DNA of 64,000 bases from CAWEQW01 sp963811365 (lineage in GTDB: Bacteria > Actinomycetota > Actinomycetes > Propionibacteriales > Nocardioidaceae): NCBI GenBank assembly GCA_963811365.1, contig CAWEQW010000008.1, forward strand, positions 806,001 through 870,000, read 5' to 3'. Shown piece after piece: positions 49,362 through 58,174 of this stretch. Made by a program: the position numbers and the translations under genes. Numbering within the stretch: position 1 is the first letter of the stretch; each line of letters starts with the position of its first letter. The notes under the pieces were generated by a model. That model saw nothing but the letters and a program-made list of their open reading frames with translations. It was not told the origin of the DNA and made no database searches.

Positions 49362-50111
49362 GTGCCCGTACCCACCACCTTCGCCGCCCAGCTCGAGGCC
49401 CGCAGGCGGGCGGACGCCGCGCGACCGCTCGTCACGTTCTACGACGACGCCACTGGTGAGCGGGTCGAGCTCTCGGCGACGACGTACGCCAACTGGGTCG
49501 CCAAGACCGCGGGACTGGCCCGCGACGAGCTCGACGCCGAGCGCGGCGGGCTGCTGCTGGTCGACCTGCCCACGCACTGGCTCGGTGCGGTCTGGCTGGG
49601 CGCGGCGTGGACGCTCGGCCTCTGCGTGACCGACGACCGCGCGCTCGCCGCAGAGGCGGACCTCGTGGTCTGCGGGCCGGACGGGCTGGAGCGGTACGCC
49701 GACGAGGCCGCCCGCGTGCCGGTGGTCGCGCTGTCGCTGCGACCGCTGGGTGGTCGGTTCACGCAGGCGCTGCCGACGGGAGTGGTCGACTACGGCGCCG
49801 TCGTGCTCGCCCAGCCGGACGCGTTCACGCCGTACGACGCGCCGCAGGGCGGCGATCCCGCCTGGTGCGGTGATCGTCCCGCCGGCCAGGCCGACCTTCT
49901 GGAGGAGGCGGCGGGGCTGCGGCTGCTCGGGAACGGCGGGCGGCTGCTCACCGACGTCGACCCGTGCTGCCGGGACGGCCTCCGCACGCTGCTCGAGCCA
50001 ATGGTCCGCGGCGGGGGCACGGTCTGGGTGGCGCACCCCGACGCCGCCGGCTGGGCGCACCGCGCCGAGGCCGAGCGGGTCACCGCGGAGCTCCGGGCCA
50101 CCCGGGCGTAG
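49362..50111 (+). CDS. TIGR03089 family protein (truncated adenylate-forming-enzyme fold)
   Basis: 249-aa protein of the actinobacterial TIGR03089 family, equivalent to the N-terminal part of an acyl-CoA synthetase/AMP-ligase. Segments RVELSATTYANWVAKTAGLA, LLLVDLPTHWLGAVWLGAAW and VVCGPDG follow the typical fold. The AMP-binding P-loop (TSGTTG) and the C-terminal lid domain are absent, so it is probably not a working ligase. It is divergent from the nucleotidyltransferase gene. A regulatory or carrier role is possible, but nothing proves it. Confidence 0.8.
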   Translation: MPVPTTFAAQLEARRRADAARPLVTFYDDATGERVELSATTYANWVAKTAGLARDELDAERGGLLLVDLPTHWLGAVWLGAAWTLGLCVTDDRALAAEADLVVCGPDGLERYADEAARVPVVALSLRPLGGRFTQALPTGVVDYGAVVLAQPDAFTPYDAPQGGDPAWCGDRPAGQADLLEEAAGLRLLGNGGRLLTDVDPCCRDGLRTLLEPMVRGGGTVWVAHPDAAGWAHRAEAERVTAELRATRA

Positions 50112-50126
50112 CACCGCCGGGGCGTC

Positions 50127-50169
50127 GGGTCAGCCGGGGCGCGGGTCAGCCGGGGCGCGGGATCAGCCG
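50127..50169. repeat. 16-bp tandem repeat covering the PGRP-gene stop codon
   Basis: GGGTCAGCCGGGGCGC occurs at 50127-50142 and 50143-50158, then a partial third copy. It fills the gap between the convergent TIGR03089 and PGRP genes. The minus-strand stop codon of the PGRP gene (50163-50165) lies in the third copy, and each full copy carries another TGA. Confidence 0.75.
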
Positions 50170-53105
50170 AGCAGGTCGTAGCCGCCGAAGCCGGCGGCCA
50201 CGAAGCGGCGCGGGCCCAACGCCGACCCGATGCGCGGGAGCAGCCAGAGGTGGCCGGTGGCGCGGGCACGGGCGAGCACGTCCGGCGTGCCGTCGCCGTC
50301 GACATCGCCGACGCCCTCCATCCAGTCGTAGACCTCCGCGTTCCTGGTCACCACGCCGCCGGCCGTCATCAGGCCGCCCGGACCGTTCCCGGGCCAGACC
50401 CGCACGGTCCCGTCGGCGCTGCGCAGCAGGCTGTCCGGGGACCCGTCACGGTTCCAGAGCCCCACCCCGATCTGGTCGTCGGAGCTGATCGGGCTGTGGG
50501 CGACGAAGCTGGGCCGGAACCCCGACGCGCCGTTGCCCGGGTAGATCCGCATGGAGCCGCCCGAGGGCTGGCCCATCAGGTCCGGGTTGCCGTCGCCGGT
50601 GATGTCTCCGACCGCCGCGACCAGACCCACGGAGCCCCAGCCCGTGCCGGCGAGCACGGGGGCCGCGAAGTGCCCCTTCCCGTCCCCGGCGCGCAGGTAG
50701 AGGGTCCCGTGCCGCCGGCTGCGGGTCATCACGTCGCCGTGACCGTCGCCGTTCCAGTCGCCGACGTTGCGCACCAGGTTGCTGCCGGGCCACCGCTGGC
50801 CGGTGTCGGTGACCGCGCCGAGGTTGCGGGTGCCCCTGTTGGCGTAGAACACCAGGCTGCCCCGCGCACCGCGCCCGACCAGGTCGGCGCCCCGCGAGCC
50901 GGTGAGCTGCCCGCCGATCGCCAGGTAGCTGACCGAGCCGAACATCTTGAAGCCGCCGTACCGGGGGGCGAGCCCCCCGTGCCCGTCACCGGGGTAGATG
51001 TAGCTGACCTTGCTGCGGGCCGCCCGTGCCACCAGGTCCGGGATGCCGTCGTTCGTGGCGTCGCCCATCCCCGCCAGCAGGTCGAAGCCGCCCCAGCGGC
51101 CGGGCAGCGCGGTGCGCGCCCGGAGGCCTCCGCGACCGTTGCCGGGGAACAGCCACAGCGTGCCGCTACGGTCGCGGGCGAGCACGTCGACGCGGCGGTC
51201 CCCGGTCAGGTCGCCGGCGGCGACCGTGGCGTCGTACCGGCCCCAGGAGCCCGAGACCCGGACCCGGGCGCCGAAGCGGCCCCGTCCCTGGCCGGGGAAC
51301 AGGTAGAGGACCGAGGTGGCGGCGTCGCGGCCCAGCAGGTCCGGGTGCCCGTCGCCGTCGAGGTCGCCGACGCCGACGAGCTGGTTCATGCCGGCGAGAC
51401 GCCGCATCGGCTTCACGGGCGCGCCGAGGCGCCCGGCGCGGTCGCCGGGGTAGACCGAGGTGACCCCGGTCGAGGCGGCCCGCGCGACCACGTCCGGCCT
51501 GCCGTCGCCGGTCACGTCGCCCACGGGCGTGATCAGGTCCATCCCCTTCCAGCCGGTCGCCGCCACGCGCGGGCCCCGGAAGCCCACCTGGCCGCCGGTG
51601 TGCACGACGTAGGCCTCCCCGGTTACCTTGTCGCGCACGACCAGGTCCGGCCAGCGCGTCCCCCCGAGGTTCGCCGACTTCTGCCGGCCGGCGAACGGGT
51701 GCTGGTACCGCGCGGCGGCCCTGCGGATGGACGGGAGCTGCGCGTAGAGGTACCTGCCGGGACAGGCGGTCGGGTTCGCGTCACGGTGGCCGCTGACCGC
51801 CTTGAACCACCGGGAGCCGACCCACTGGCGCGTCGAGTCGGCGCGTACGCCGTGCAGCGAGAGCTTCCACGCGAACAGCCGGGCGAACGCGTCGACCATC
51901 ACCGACGAGGGCCGCCTGATGTCGTAGTCGCCGATCGCCGACATCGCGAAGGAGTACTCGTTGTAGTGCAGCGTGTGGGCGCCGACGACGGGCCGGTCCA
52001 CGCCGCCGTAGCGGCCCTCCCAGATGCGCCCGAAGCGGTCGACGAGGAAGTTGTAGCCGATGTCGCTCCAGCCGCGGACCCGGGTGTGGAAGGCGTAGAT
52101 GCCGCGGATGATCGCCGGCACCTCGGCCCGGGTGTAGCGGTTCGCGTCCACCGTGTGGTGCACGAATCCGGCGTGCACCTCGCCGTAGTGCAGCGACGGC
52201 TTGTCCCGCATCGACTCGTCGGCGCCCCACTGGGCGCGGGACAGGATCGTGGGCCTGGGCGTCACGTCCGAGGAGGTGGAGGCGGCCGAGGACAGCCGCG
52301 CGGTGTCGATGGCCGGGCGCTGGACCCGCCTCACGGGCGCGGCCCCCGGGTCCACCAGCGCGAGCCGCATCCCCACCGGGGCGCGTCCGGACGCCGTCAT
52401 GGCCTTCACCTGGACCTCGTCGACGCGTCCCACGATGACCGCATCGGTGCCCGGCCGGGCACGTCGCGCCTCGGCGGTCCCGGGGTCAGGCCCGTGCTCC
52501 GCGTCGTACGGCATCCGCTGCCACCGTGACCAGGCAGCGTGGTCGCGGGTGCGGACCCACACCGTGATGGCCCGCCGAGGGACGTGGACGCCGTGCGCCC
52601 AGGTGACGCCGACGGTCGCCATGCCGTGCACCGGCTCCGGCGCGGTGAGCGCCGCGAGGTCGCGCAGCCCCGGCGCCGCGCCGCGGGCTGCTCCTTGGGC
52701 CGACCGCAGGGCGACGCGGTCCACGCCGGGCATCGGCACCTCGGTCACCGTCGGCCGGACCGGCTCGACGGCCACGAGCGTCCCGGTCGCGCTCGGCTGC
52801 CCTGCCGTCCCCGACCCTGCCGTCCCCGACCCTGCCGTCCCCGACCCCGCCGTCCCCGACCCCGCCGTCCCCGACCCTGCCGTCCCCGACCCTGCCGTCC
52901 CCGACCGGGCCGTCCCGACGGCGGCGTCGTTGCTCCCTGCGGGAACCCCGCCGTGGGCCCCGTGCCGCCGGGCGGCCGGCGCGCCCGGCGCGACGATGTC
53001 GAGGGTGACCACGCTGCTCGCGGGGACCAGGACCGCCACCACCGTTCCGACGACCAGCAGCTGCTGGCACGCCAGGACGAACCGACGTCTCTTCTCAGGG
53101 TCCAC
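50163..53105 (-). CDS. Secreted PGRP/N-acetylmuramoyl-L-alanine amidase with FG-GAP repeats
   Basis: 980-aa exported protein from GTG 53105 with AGGAG upstream. Order: signal peptide (about 12-35), a GSGTA low-complexity linker (about 67-101), an unknown beta-rich region (about 110-270), and a PGRP/Amidase_2 domain (about 285-440) with VHHTVDANRYT and the zinc/hydrolase residues in YNFLVDRFGRIWEGRYGG and SGHRDANPTACPG. Seven or more FG-GAP/VCBS-like repeats (DLDGDGHPDLLG, DVDGDGTPDVLA) run to the end. It should cleave or bind peptidoglycan outside the cell, the repeats forming a calcium-binding propeller. It stands beside the galactan export genes. Confidence 0.9.
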   Translation of the reverse strand: MDPEKRRRFVLACQQLLVVGTVVAVLVPASSVVTLDIVAPGAPAARRHGAHGGVPAGSNDAAVGTARSGTAGSGTAGSGTAGSGTAGSGTAGSGTAGSGTAGQPSATGTLVAVEPVRPTVTEVPMPGVDRVALRSAQGAARGAAPGLRDLAALTAPEPVHGMATVGVTWAHGVHVPRRAITVWVRTRDHAAWSRWQRMPYDAEHGPDPGTAEARRARPGTDAVIVGRVDEVQVKAMTASGRAPVGMRLALVDPGAAPVRRVQRPAIDTARLSSAASTSSDVTPRPTILSRAQWGADESMRDKPSLHYGEVHAGFVHHTVDANRYTRAEVPAIIRGIYAFHTRVRGWSDIGYNFLVDRFGRIWEGRYGGVDRPVVGAHTLHYNEYSFAMSAIGDYDIRRPSSVMVDAFARLFAWKLSLHGVRADSTRQWVGSRWFKAVSGHRDANPTACPGRYLYAQLPSIRRAAARYQHPFAGRQKSANLGGTRWPDLVVRDKVTGEAYVVHTGGQVGFRGPRVAATGWKGMDLITPVGDVTGDGRPDVVARAASTGVTSVYPGDRAGRLGAPVKPMRRLAGMNQLVGVGDLDGDGHPDLLGRDAATSVLYLFPGQGRGRFGARVRVSGSWGRYDATVAAGDLTGDRRVDVLARDRSGTLWLFPGNGRGGLRARTALPGRWGGFDLLAGMGDATNDGIPDLVARAARSKVSYIYPGDGHGGLAPRYGGFKMFGSVSYLAIGGQLTGSRGADLVGRGARGSLVFYANRGTRNLGAVTDTGQRWPGSNLVRNVGDWNGDGHGDVMTRSRRHGTLYLRAGDGKGHFAAPVLAGTGWGSVGLVAAVGDITGDGNPDLMGQPSGGSMRIYPGNGASGFRPSFVAHSPISSDDQIGVGLWNRDGSPDSLLRSADGTVRVWPGNGPGGLMTAGGVVTRNAEVYDWMEGVGDVDGDGTPDVLARARATGHLWLLPRIGSALGPRRFVAAGFGGYDLLG
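52801..52905. repeat. 15-bp tandem repeat, 7 copies, in the PGRP gene
   Basis: The unit CCTGCCGTCCCCGAC is repeated seven times with rare C/T changes. On the minus strand it encodes GSGTA pentapeptides, a flexible linker after the signal peptide. Copy number is likely to vary between strains. Confidence 0.9.
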
Positions 53106-53191
53106 GGGGGTGCTCCTGGCACGGGGAAGAACTTCACAGGAGTACCAAATGTCACATCAGCAACAAGGGCCCGCAACACGTTCAGCCGAAC

Positions 53192-53201
53192 TACAGATCT
53201 G
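53192..53201. promoter_or_regulatory. Perfect 10-bp palindrome upstream of the PGRP gene
   Basis: ACAGATCTGT lies in the 128-bp AT-rich gap between the PGRP gene start and the Wzt-like gene end. It could be an operator. No promoter elements are assigned with confidence. Confidence 0.3.
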
Positions 53202-53233
53202 TAATTCGTCAGGCCGGCCTGGGGGTTCTCGCG

Positions 53234-54040
53234 TCAGATGTCCGCGCCCAGCTCCTCGTCCATGTCGAAGTCCTCGTCCATGTCGTCGGTGCCGAGCTCT
53301 TCGTCGTCGTCGTCGTACTGGAGGTACTTGATGCCGTCGTCGGCTGGGCCGTCGAACCCGAGCACGCCGCTCTCGAGCACCAGCACGCGGTCGCACATCT
53401 TGCGCACCGAGCTAGCGGCATGGCTGACGTACAGCAGCGTCCGGCCCTCCTGCTTGATCTCCTCCATGCGCGCCAGGCACTTCTTCTTGAACGGCCGGTC
53501 CCCCACGGCCAGCACCTCGTCGACCAGGAAGATGTCGGAGTCGGTGTGCACCGCGACGGCGAAGCCGAGCCGCGCGAACATGCCCGAGGAGTAGTAGCCG
53601 ACGGGAGTGTCGATGAACTTGCCGATGTCGGCGAACTCGATGATGTCGTCGAACTTCCGGTTGGTCTCCGCCTCCGTCATCCCGAGGATCGCGGCGTTCA
53701 GGTAGACGTTGTCGCGGCCGGACAGCTGCGGGTGGAACCCGGCTCCGGTGGCGATCAGGCCGGCGATCCGGCCACGGGTGCGCACCGAGCCCGCGTCCGG
53801 CTTCATCACGCCGTTGATGATCTTGAGCAGCGTGCTTTTGCCGGAGCCGTTCAGGCCCATCAGCCCGACCGACTCGCCCTGCTCGATGGTGAAGGACACG
53901 TCGTTGACGGCGAGGAAGGTGTCGCTGATCTGCTGCTTGCGGATCGCCGCGATGGTGATCTGCTTGATGGTGCGGTGGTAGCGCATGGTGAACTGCTTGT
54001 TGACGTTCTCCGCAACGATCGACTCCGACACCTCAGACAC
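53234..54040 (-). CDS. wzt: ABC transporter ATP-binding protein, polysaccharide (galactan) exporter, Wzt type
   Basis: 268-aa ATPase. Walker A is GLNGSGKST, the signature region is YYSSGMFARLGFAVAV, Walker B is IFLVDEVLAVGD and the switch His is in LYVSHAASS. This is the RfbE/Wzt subclass, without the extra carbohydrate-binding domain. A strongly acidic tail (about 244-268, mostly Asp and Glu with a few Met) ends the protein and is unusual. GTG 54040 overlaps the permease stop codon by 8 bp; a TTG at 54049 is an alternative. With the Wzm-type permease it should export lipid-linked polysaccharide, probably galactofuran from the adjacent GlfT2. Confidence 0.92.
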   Translation of the reverse strand: MSEVSESIVAENVNKQFTMRYHRTIKQITIAAIRKQQISDTFLAVNDVSFTIEQGESVGLMGLNGSGKSTLLKIINGVMKPDAGSVRTRGRIAGLIATGAGFHPQLSGRDNVYLNAAILGMTEAETNRKFDDIIEFADIGKFIDTPVGYYSSGMFARLGFAVAVHTDSDIFLVDEVLAVGDRPFKKKCLARMEEIKQEGRTLLYVSHAASSVRKMCDRVLVLESGVLGFDGPADDGIKYLQYDDDDEELGTDDMDEDFDMDEELGADI

Positions 54041-54956
54041 GCTCCGCAATCTGGTTCTCGAGGCGCCGGAACGCGAGCTGGCAGATCACGAGGATCGCGA
54101 TCGAGACCCCCAGCATCACCCACCCGAGCAGGAAGTAGTGGTTCGGCATCGTCGGCCAGCCGACCTGGTCGGGATGCTTGGCCCAGGTCGGGATCCAGAA
54201 GCACCGCTGCTCCAGCAGCACCGCGACGGCCAGCGGGTCGCTGAGGTAGAGCGGGATGAACCACGGGTGGTTCTCCGCGATGGTGCTCGTGGCCAGCCGG
54301 CCGTAGGGGTAGAGCATCGGCACGGCCCAGTGCGTGAAGAACATCAGGGTCGCCACGATGTTCTGGAAGTCGCGGAAGAAGACGTTGAGCGCACTGAACA
54401 GGAGCGCGAGGGCGGTGCCGAACACGACGAGGATCGCCGCGCCGAGCAGACCGGCGTAGATCCCCTGCCAGTCGGGCGACCACCCGGTCGCCAGGCAGCC
54501 GACCAGCAGGATGAGCAGCTGGGCGAAGATGTGGATCGCCGAGACCATCGCCGAGGCGACCGGGAACAGCTCGCGCGGCATCGCCATCTTCCGGACGATC
54601 TGCTTGTTCTGCACGATCGCGCGGGTGCCGTTGCTGAACGTCTCGGTGAAGTACTGCACGAAGACGATCGCGGAGAACATGTGGATCGCGAAGTTCGGCA
54701 CGTTCCTGTGCATGCCGAGCACGAGCCCGATCACGAAGAAGTACATGACGAACCGCACCAGTGGCTGCACGTAGGACCACAGCAGCCCGAGAAGCGAGCC
54801 CTGGTAGCGGGCCTTGATCTCCTTGCGGACCAGCAGCCGCAGCAGGTAGCGGCGCCGGAAGACCTCCATCAGTCCGCCCGAGGCCGCCGGCGGCACCAGC
54901 GGGGCGTCGACGTGCGGCACCTTCCGCGGCATCGGCTCCGTCACCGACTCCGTCAT
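54033..54956 (-). CDS. wzm: ABC transporter permease, polysaccharide exporter, Wzm type
   Basis: 307-aa ABC-2 type permease with six membrane helices. After a cytoplasmic start it shows the EIKARYQGSLLGLLWSYVQPL coupling region. FFRDFQNIVATLMFFTHWAVPMLYP and a final helix with LVICQLAFRRLE follow. The ATG overlaps the glfT2 stop codon by 4 bp, and its own stop overlaps the start of the ATPase gene. The pair resembles M. tuberculosis Rv3783/Rv3781, which export galactan. The whole run glf-glfT2-wzm-wzt is translationally coupled. Confidence 0.93.
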   Translation of the reverse strand: MTESVTEPMPRKVPHVDAPLVPPAASGGLMEVFRRRYLLRLLVRKEIKARYQGSLLGLLWSYVQPLVRFVMYFFVIGLVLGMHRNVPNFAIHMFSAIVFVQYFTETFSNGTRAIVQNKQIVRKMAMPRELFPVASAMVSAIHIFAQLLILLVGCLATGWSPDWQGIYAGLLGAAILVVFGTALALLFSALNVFFRDFQNIVATLMFFTHWAVPMLYPYGRLATSTIAENHPWFIPLYLSDPLAVAVLLEQRCFWIPTWAKHPDQVGWPTMPNHYFLLGWVMLGVSIAILVICQLAFRRLENQIAERV

Positions 54957-56971
54957 CGACGACTCCGATCCGCCTCGACCGACGTGGCGGCGAAGGTGCG
55001 CTCCCAGTGCTCCGGGGAGACCAGGTCCGGGAGCGCGTCGCGATAGCGCTCGGCGAGCGCCGGCCACTCGCGGTAGAGCCGCTGATGGATCTCCACGGTG
55101 CGCTTGAGAAGGTCCTGGAACTCCGCCTTGTCCCTGTGGTACCAGGCGGCGGAGGTGCCGTCGGGCATCGAGACGACGACCGAGTCGAACTGCGCGACCA
55201 TCCACCACTTGGCGTCCATCGCGGCCAGCCGCGCCTCCGGGAAACGCTCGGAGAGCTCCCGCGTCGGCAGCACCTGACGCACCCCGCTCTTGGCGGCGGC
55301 CACCCACTGGCCGATCCGGCCCTTGGGCAGCGTCGGGTCCTGGCCCTTCTTCGGAGGCTTCTTGCGCCGGGTCGCCGGATAGGCGTCGGGGTCCGCGACC
55401 AGCCGGGCGTCGTCGTAGTGTGCCCGCAGCTCGCGGATCTCCAGCAGCTTCGACCCGAGCGCGTCGTGCAGCCCCTCCGGTCCGGCCAGCACGTCCTCGA
55501 GGGCGCGGTGGCGCAGCTCGGCGGTGGAGTACTGCAGCGCGAAGAGGTGCTTGACCTGGTGGTTGAAGCTCTCGCGGACGATTCGGCCGCCCCGCTCGTA
55601 CGGCGAGTGCAGCAGCGCGGCGATCGTGCGGTTGCGCTGGTGGAAGAACGACTGCCAGTCCAGCGCGTCGTTCTTGTCCGTCCACGGGACGTGCCACACG
55701 GCGCTCCCGGGCATCGTCACGGTCGGGTAGCCGGCCTCCGCCGCCCGGACGCCGAACTCGGAGTCGTCCCACTTGATGAACAGCGGCAGGCTGAGCCCGA
55801 TCTCGCGCAGCACCTGGGTGGGGATCAGGCACATGAACCAGCCGTTGAAGTCCACGTCGATCCGCCGGTGCAGCCAGCGCGCGCTGCGCAGGTTGCGCTC
55901 GGAGAAGTCCCAGTCGTTCCACACCGTCGGGGCGGACTCCCACCAGAAGCGGTACTTGTTGATCACCTCGCCGAAGCTGTGCAGCCGGGACCGGGCGAAC
56001 AGGCTGAACATGTGCCCGCCCACCAGCGTGGGCCGACGGCACAGGTCACCGAAGGTCGCGGCGCGAACGATGCTCTCCGGCTCGCAGACCACGTCGTCGT
56101 CCATGCACAGCATGTACGTCGAGCGGCCGGCGCGCAGCGTCTCGAGCTGCGCGCGGGCGTACCCGCCGGAGCCACCGAGGTTGGCCTGCTCGATCACCCG
56201 CAGCTTGCCCTGGAGGGCCTTCTCGGCGGCCGGGAACAGCAGGTCCTCGGCCACCTTCTGGGTGCCCTGCTCGGCGACGACGACCTCGTCGAGGATGGCA
56301 TGCACCGTCTCGTCGTCACCCATCTGCTGGAGCAGCCGGGCGCAGAAGTCGGGCCGGTTCATCGTCGTGATGCCCACCGTCACCGAGCCGTGCTCGGCCC
56401 GGTCGGCGGGGACGTCGGCCAGCCACTCGGCCTGTTCGAGGACGGTCGGCCGCTCCTCGGCGATGATGTCGAACCAGTACCACCCGCCGTCGCCGAACGG
56501 CAGCAGCGACAGCTCGAAGTGGAACCGCTCGGTCTCCTCCCCCGAGGTGGTCGCCGAGTCGACCCGCTGCGAGCGGCCGTCCGGCATCGAGCGGTAGACG
56601 ATCACGGACGCACCCGCGCCGGTGACCTCCACGTTCAGCACGACCTTGTCGACGACCGTCCAGCGGCGCCAGTAGCTGGCGGCGAAGCCGTTGAAGTAGG
56701 TCCCGAAGGAGATCCGCGAGTTGGCCCGGACCAGGTAGCGACGTCGTCCGAGCACCGCGCTCGGGTCCACGTCCACCTCGGCGTTCGGCGGGGACGGCGG
56801 GATCCTGCGGCGCTGCGCCGCGGTCATCCCGTTGATGTCGATGTCGAGCTGCGGCTTGTCGGGGTCGACGTACAGCGGCAGCACGTCCAGGTCGCGGTCC
56901 ACGGGCAGGACCACGCGCTGGAGAAGCCGCCGCACGGTCGCGGTCCCGCTGCTGTGTGCCACGGTGCTCAC
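54953..56971 (-). CDS. glfT2: Galactofuranosyltransferase GlfT2
   Basis: 672-aa GT2 polymerase that extends galactofuran using UDP-Galf. An N-terminal beta-sandwich (about 1-195) comes first. The GT-A domain has MDDDV (about 291-296), acceptor-site motif KWDDSEFG (about 400-407) and the metal-ligand His in VWHVPW. C-terminal helices are also as in mycobacterial GlfT2. Length is close to that of M. tuberculosis GlfT2 (637 aa). It starts on the ATGA overlap with glf. Presence in a genome with no visible arabinan genes suggests a galactofuran polymer outside the mycolate lineage. Confidence 0.95.
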   Translation of the reverse strand: MSTVAHSSGTATVRRLLQRVVLPVDRDLDVLPLYVDPDKPQLDIDINGMTAAQRRRIPPSPPNAEVDVDPSAVLGRRRYLVRANSRISFGTYFNGFAASYWRRWTVVDKVVLNVEVTGAGASVIVYRSMPDGRSQRVDSATTSGEETERFHFELSLLPFGDGGWYWFDIIAEERPTVLEQAEWLADVPADRAEHGSVTVGITTMNRPDFCARLLQQMGDDETVHAILDEVVVAEQGTQKVAEDLLFPAAEKALQGKLRVIEQANLGGSGGYARAQLETLRAGRSTYMLCMDDDVVCEPESIVRAATFGDLCRRPTLVGGHMFSLFARSRLHSFGEVINKYRFWWESAPTVWNDWDFSERNLRSARWLHRRIDVDFNGWFMCLIPTQVLREIGLSLPLFIKWDDSEFGVRAAEAGYPTVTMPGSAVWHVPWTDKNDALDWQSFFHQRNRTIAALLHSPYERGGRIVRESFNHQVKHLFALQYSTAELRHRALEDVLAGPEGLHDALGSKLLEIRELRAHYDDARLVADPDAYPATRRKKPPKKGQDPTLPKGRIGQWVAAAKSGVRQVLPTRELSERFPEARLAAMDAKWWMVAQFDSVVVSMPDGTSAAWYHRDKAEFQDLLKRTVEIHQRLYREWPALAERYRDALPDLVSPEHWERTFAATSVEADRSRR

Positions 56972-58140
56972 TCGTCCACTCCTCCGCTGACCAGCACGTC
57001 ACCGTCGGTGAAGTGCGGCTTCAGCTTGTTCTCGTACATCGACAGCGCCGAGCCGATCGCCATGTGCATGTCGAGGTACTTGTAGGTGCCCAGCCGGCCG
57101 CCGAAAAGAACGTTCGGCTCGTTCTTGGCCAGGTCGCGGTAGCGCAGGAGCTTCGCGCGGTCCTCGGCGGTGTTGATCGGGTAGTAGGGCTCGTCGCCCT
57201 CCTCGGCGAAGCGGGAGTACTCGTGCACGATCACCGACCGGCCCGGCAGGTAGGTGCGCTCGGGGTGGAAGTGCTTGAACTCGTGGATCCGCGTGAAGGG
57301 GACGTCCTCGTCGTTGTAGTTCATCACCGAGGTGCCCTGGTAGTCGTCGACGTCCACGACCTCCCTCTCGAGGTCTACGGTGCGCCACGACAGCCGCCCC
57401 TCGCAGTTGCCGAAGTACTCGTCGACCGGCCCGGTGTAGACGATCGGGACCTTCCCCTTGTAGCTGTCCGCGACGTCGAAGAAGTCGGTGTCCAGCCGCA
57501 CCTCGATGTTCGGGTGGTCGGCCATCCGCTCCAGCCACGCGGTGTACCCGTCGACCGGCAGGCCCTCGTAGGTGTCGTTGAAGTAGCGGTTGTTGAAGTC
57601 GTAGCGGACCGGGAGCCTCGTGATGATCTCCGGGCTCAGCTCCTTCGGGTCGGTCTGCCACTGCTTGGCGGTGTAGCCCTTGACGAACGCCTCGTACAGC
57701 GGGCGGCCGATCAGCGAGATCGCCTTCTCCTCGAGGTTCCTCGCCTCCGACGTCTCGATCTCGGAGGCCTGCTCGGCGATCAGCGCACGTGCCTCGTCCG
57801 GGGTGTGCGAGCGACCGAAGAACTGGTTGATCAGGCCGAGGTTCATCGGGAACGAGTAGACCTGGTTCTGGTACCTGGCGAACACGCGGTGCTGGTACGA
57901 CGTGAAGTCGGTGAACCGGTTGACGTAGTCCCACACCTTCTTGTTCGACGTGTGGAACAGGTGGGCGCCGTACACGTGCACCTCGATGCCGGTCTCCTCG
58001 TCGGCCTCGCTGTAGGCGTTGCCGCCGAGGTGGTGGCGCCGCTCGAGGACGAGCACCCTCAGACCCAGCTCGTTGGCACAGCGTTCGGCGATCGTCAGGC
58101 CGAAGAAACCGGCACCGACGATGACGAGGTCAGCGTTCAA
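56968..58140 (-). CDS. glf: UDP-galactopyranose mutase
   Basis: Flavoenzyme converting UDP-galactopyranose to UDP-galactofuranose. 390 aa from TTG 58140, chosen because AGGAG lies 7 nt upstream and NADLVIVGAGFFG follows at once; an earlier in-frame GTG would add 10 non-family residues. The FAD-binding GAGFFGLTIAERCA motif, HLFHTSNKKVWDYV, the FMNLGLINQFF segment and the FGGRLGTYKYLDMH C-terminal motif identify the family. glfT2 follows with a 4-bp overlap, and the double-GT2 gene ends 34 bp upstream. Confidence 0.96.
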   Translation of the reverse strand: MNADLVIVGAGFFGLTIAERCANELGLRVLVLERRHHLGGNAYSEADEETGIEVHVYGAHLFHTSNKKVWDYVNRFTDFTSYQHRVFARYQNQVYSFPMNLGLINQFFGRSHTPDEARALIAEQASEIETSEARNLEEKAISLIGRPLYEAFVKGYTAKQWQTDPKELSPEIITRLPVRYDFNNRYFNDTYEGLPVDGYTAWLERMADHPNIEVRLDTDFFDVADSYKGKVPIVYTGPVDEYFGNCEGRLSWRTVDLEREVVDVDDYQGTSVMNYNDEDVPFTRIHEFKHFHPERTYLPGRSVIVHEYSRFAEEGDEPYYPINTAEDRAKLLRYRDLAKNEPNVLFGGRLGTYKYLDMHMAIGSALSMYENKLKPHFTDGDVLVSGGVDE

Positions 58141-58174
58141 CTCACAACTCCTGGCAGGGGGACGGCGCACCAGC

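Noticed and set aside
52801..52905. CRISPR-like regular repeat
   Set aside because: The units are contiguous 15-mers without spacers and encode an in-frame protein linker.
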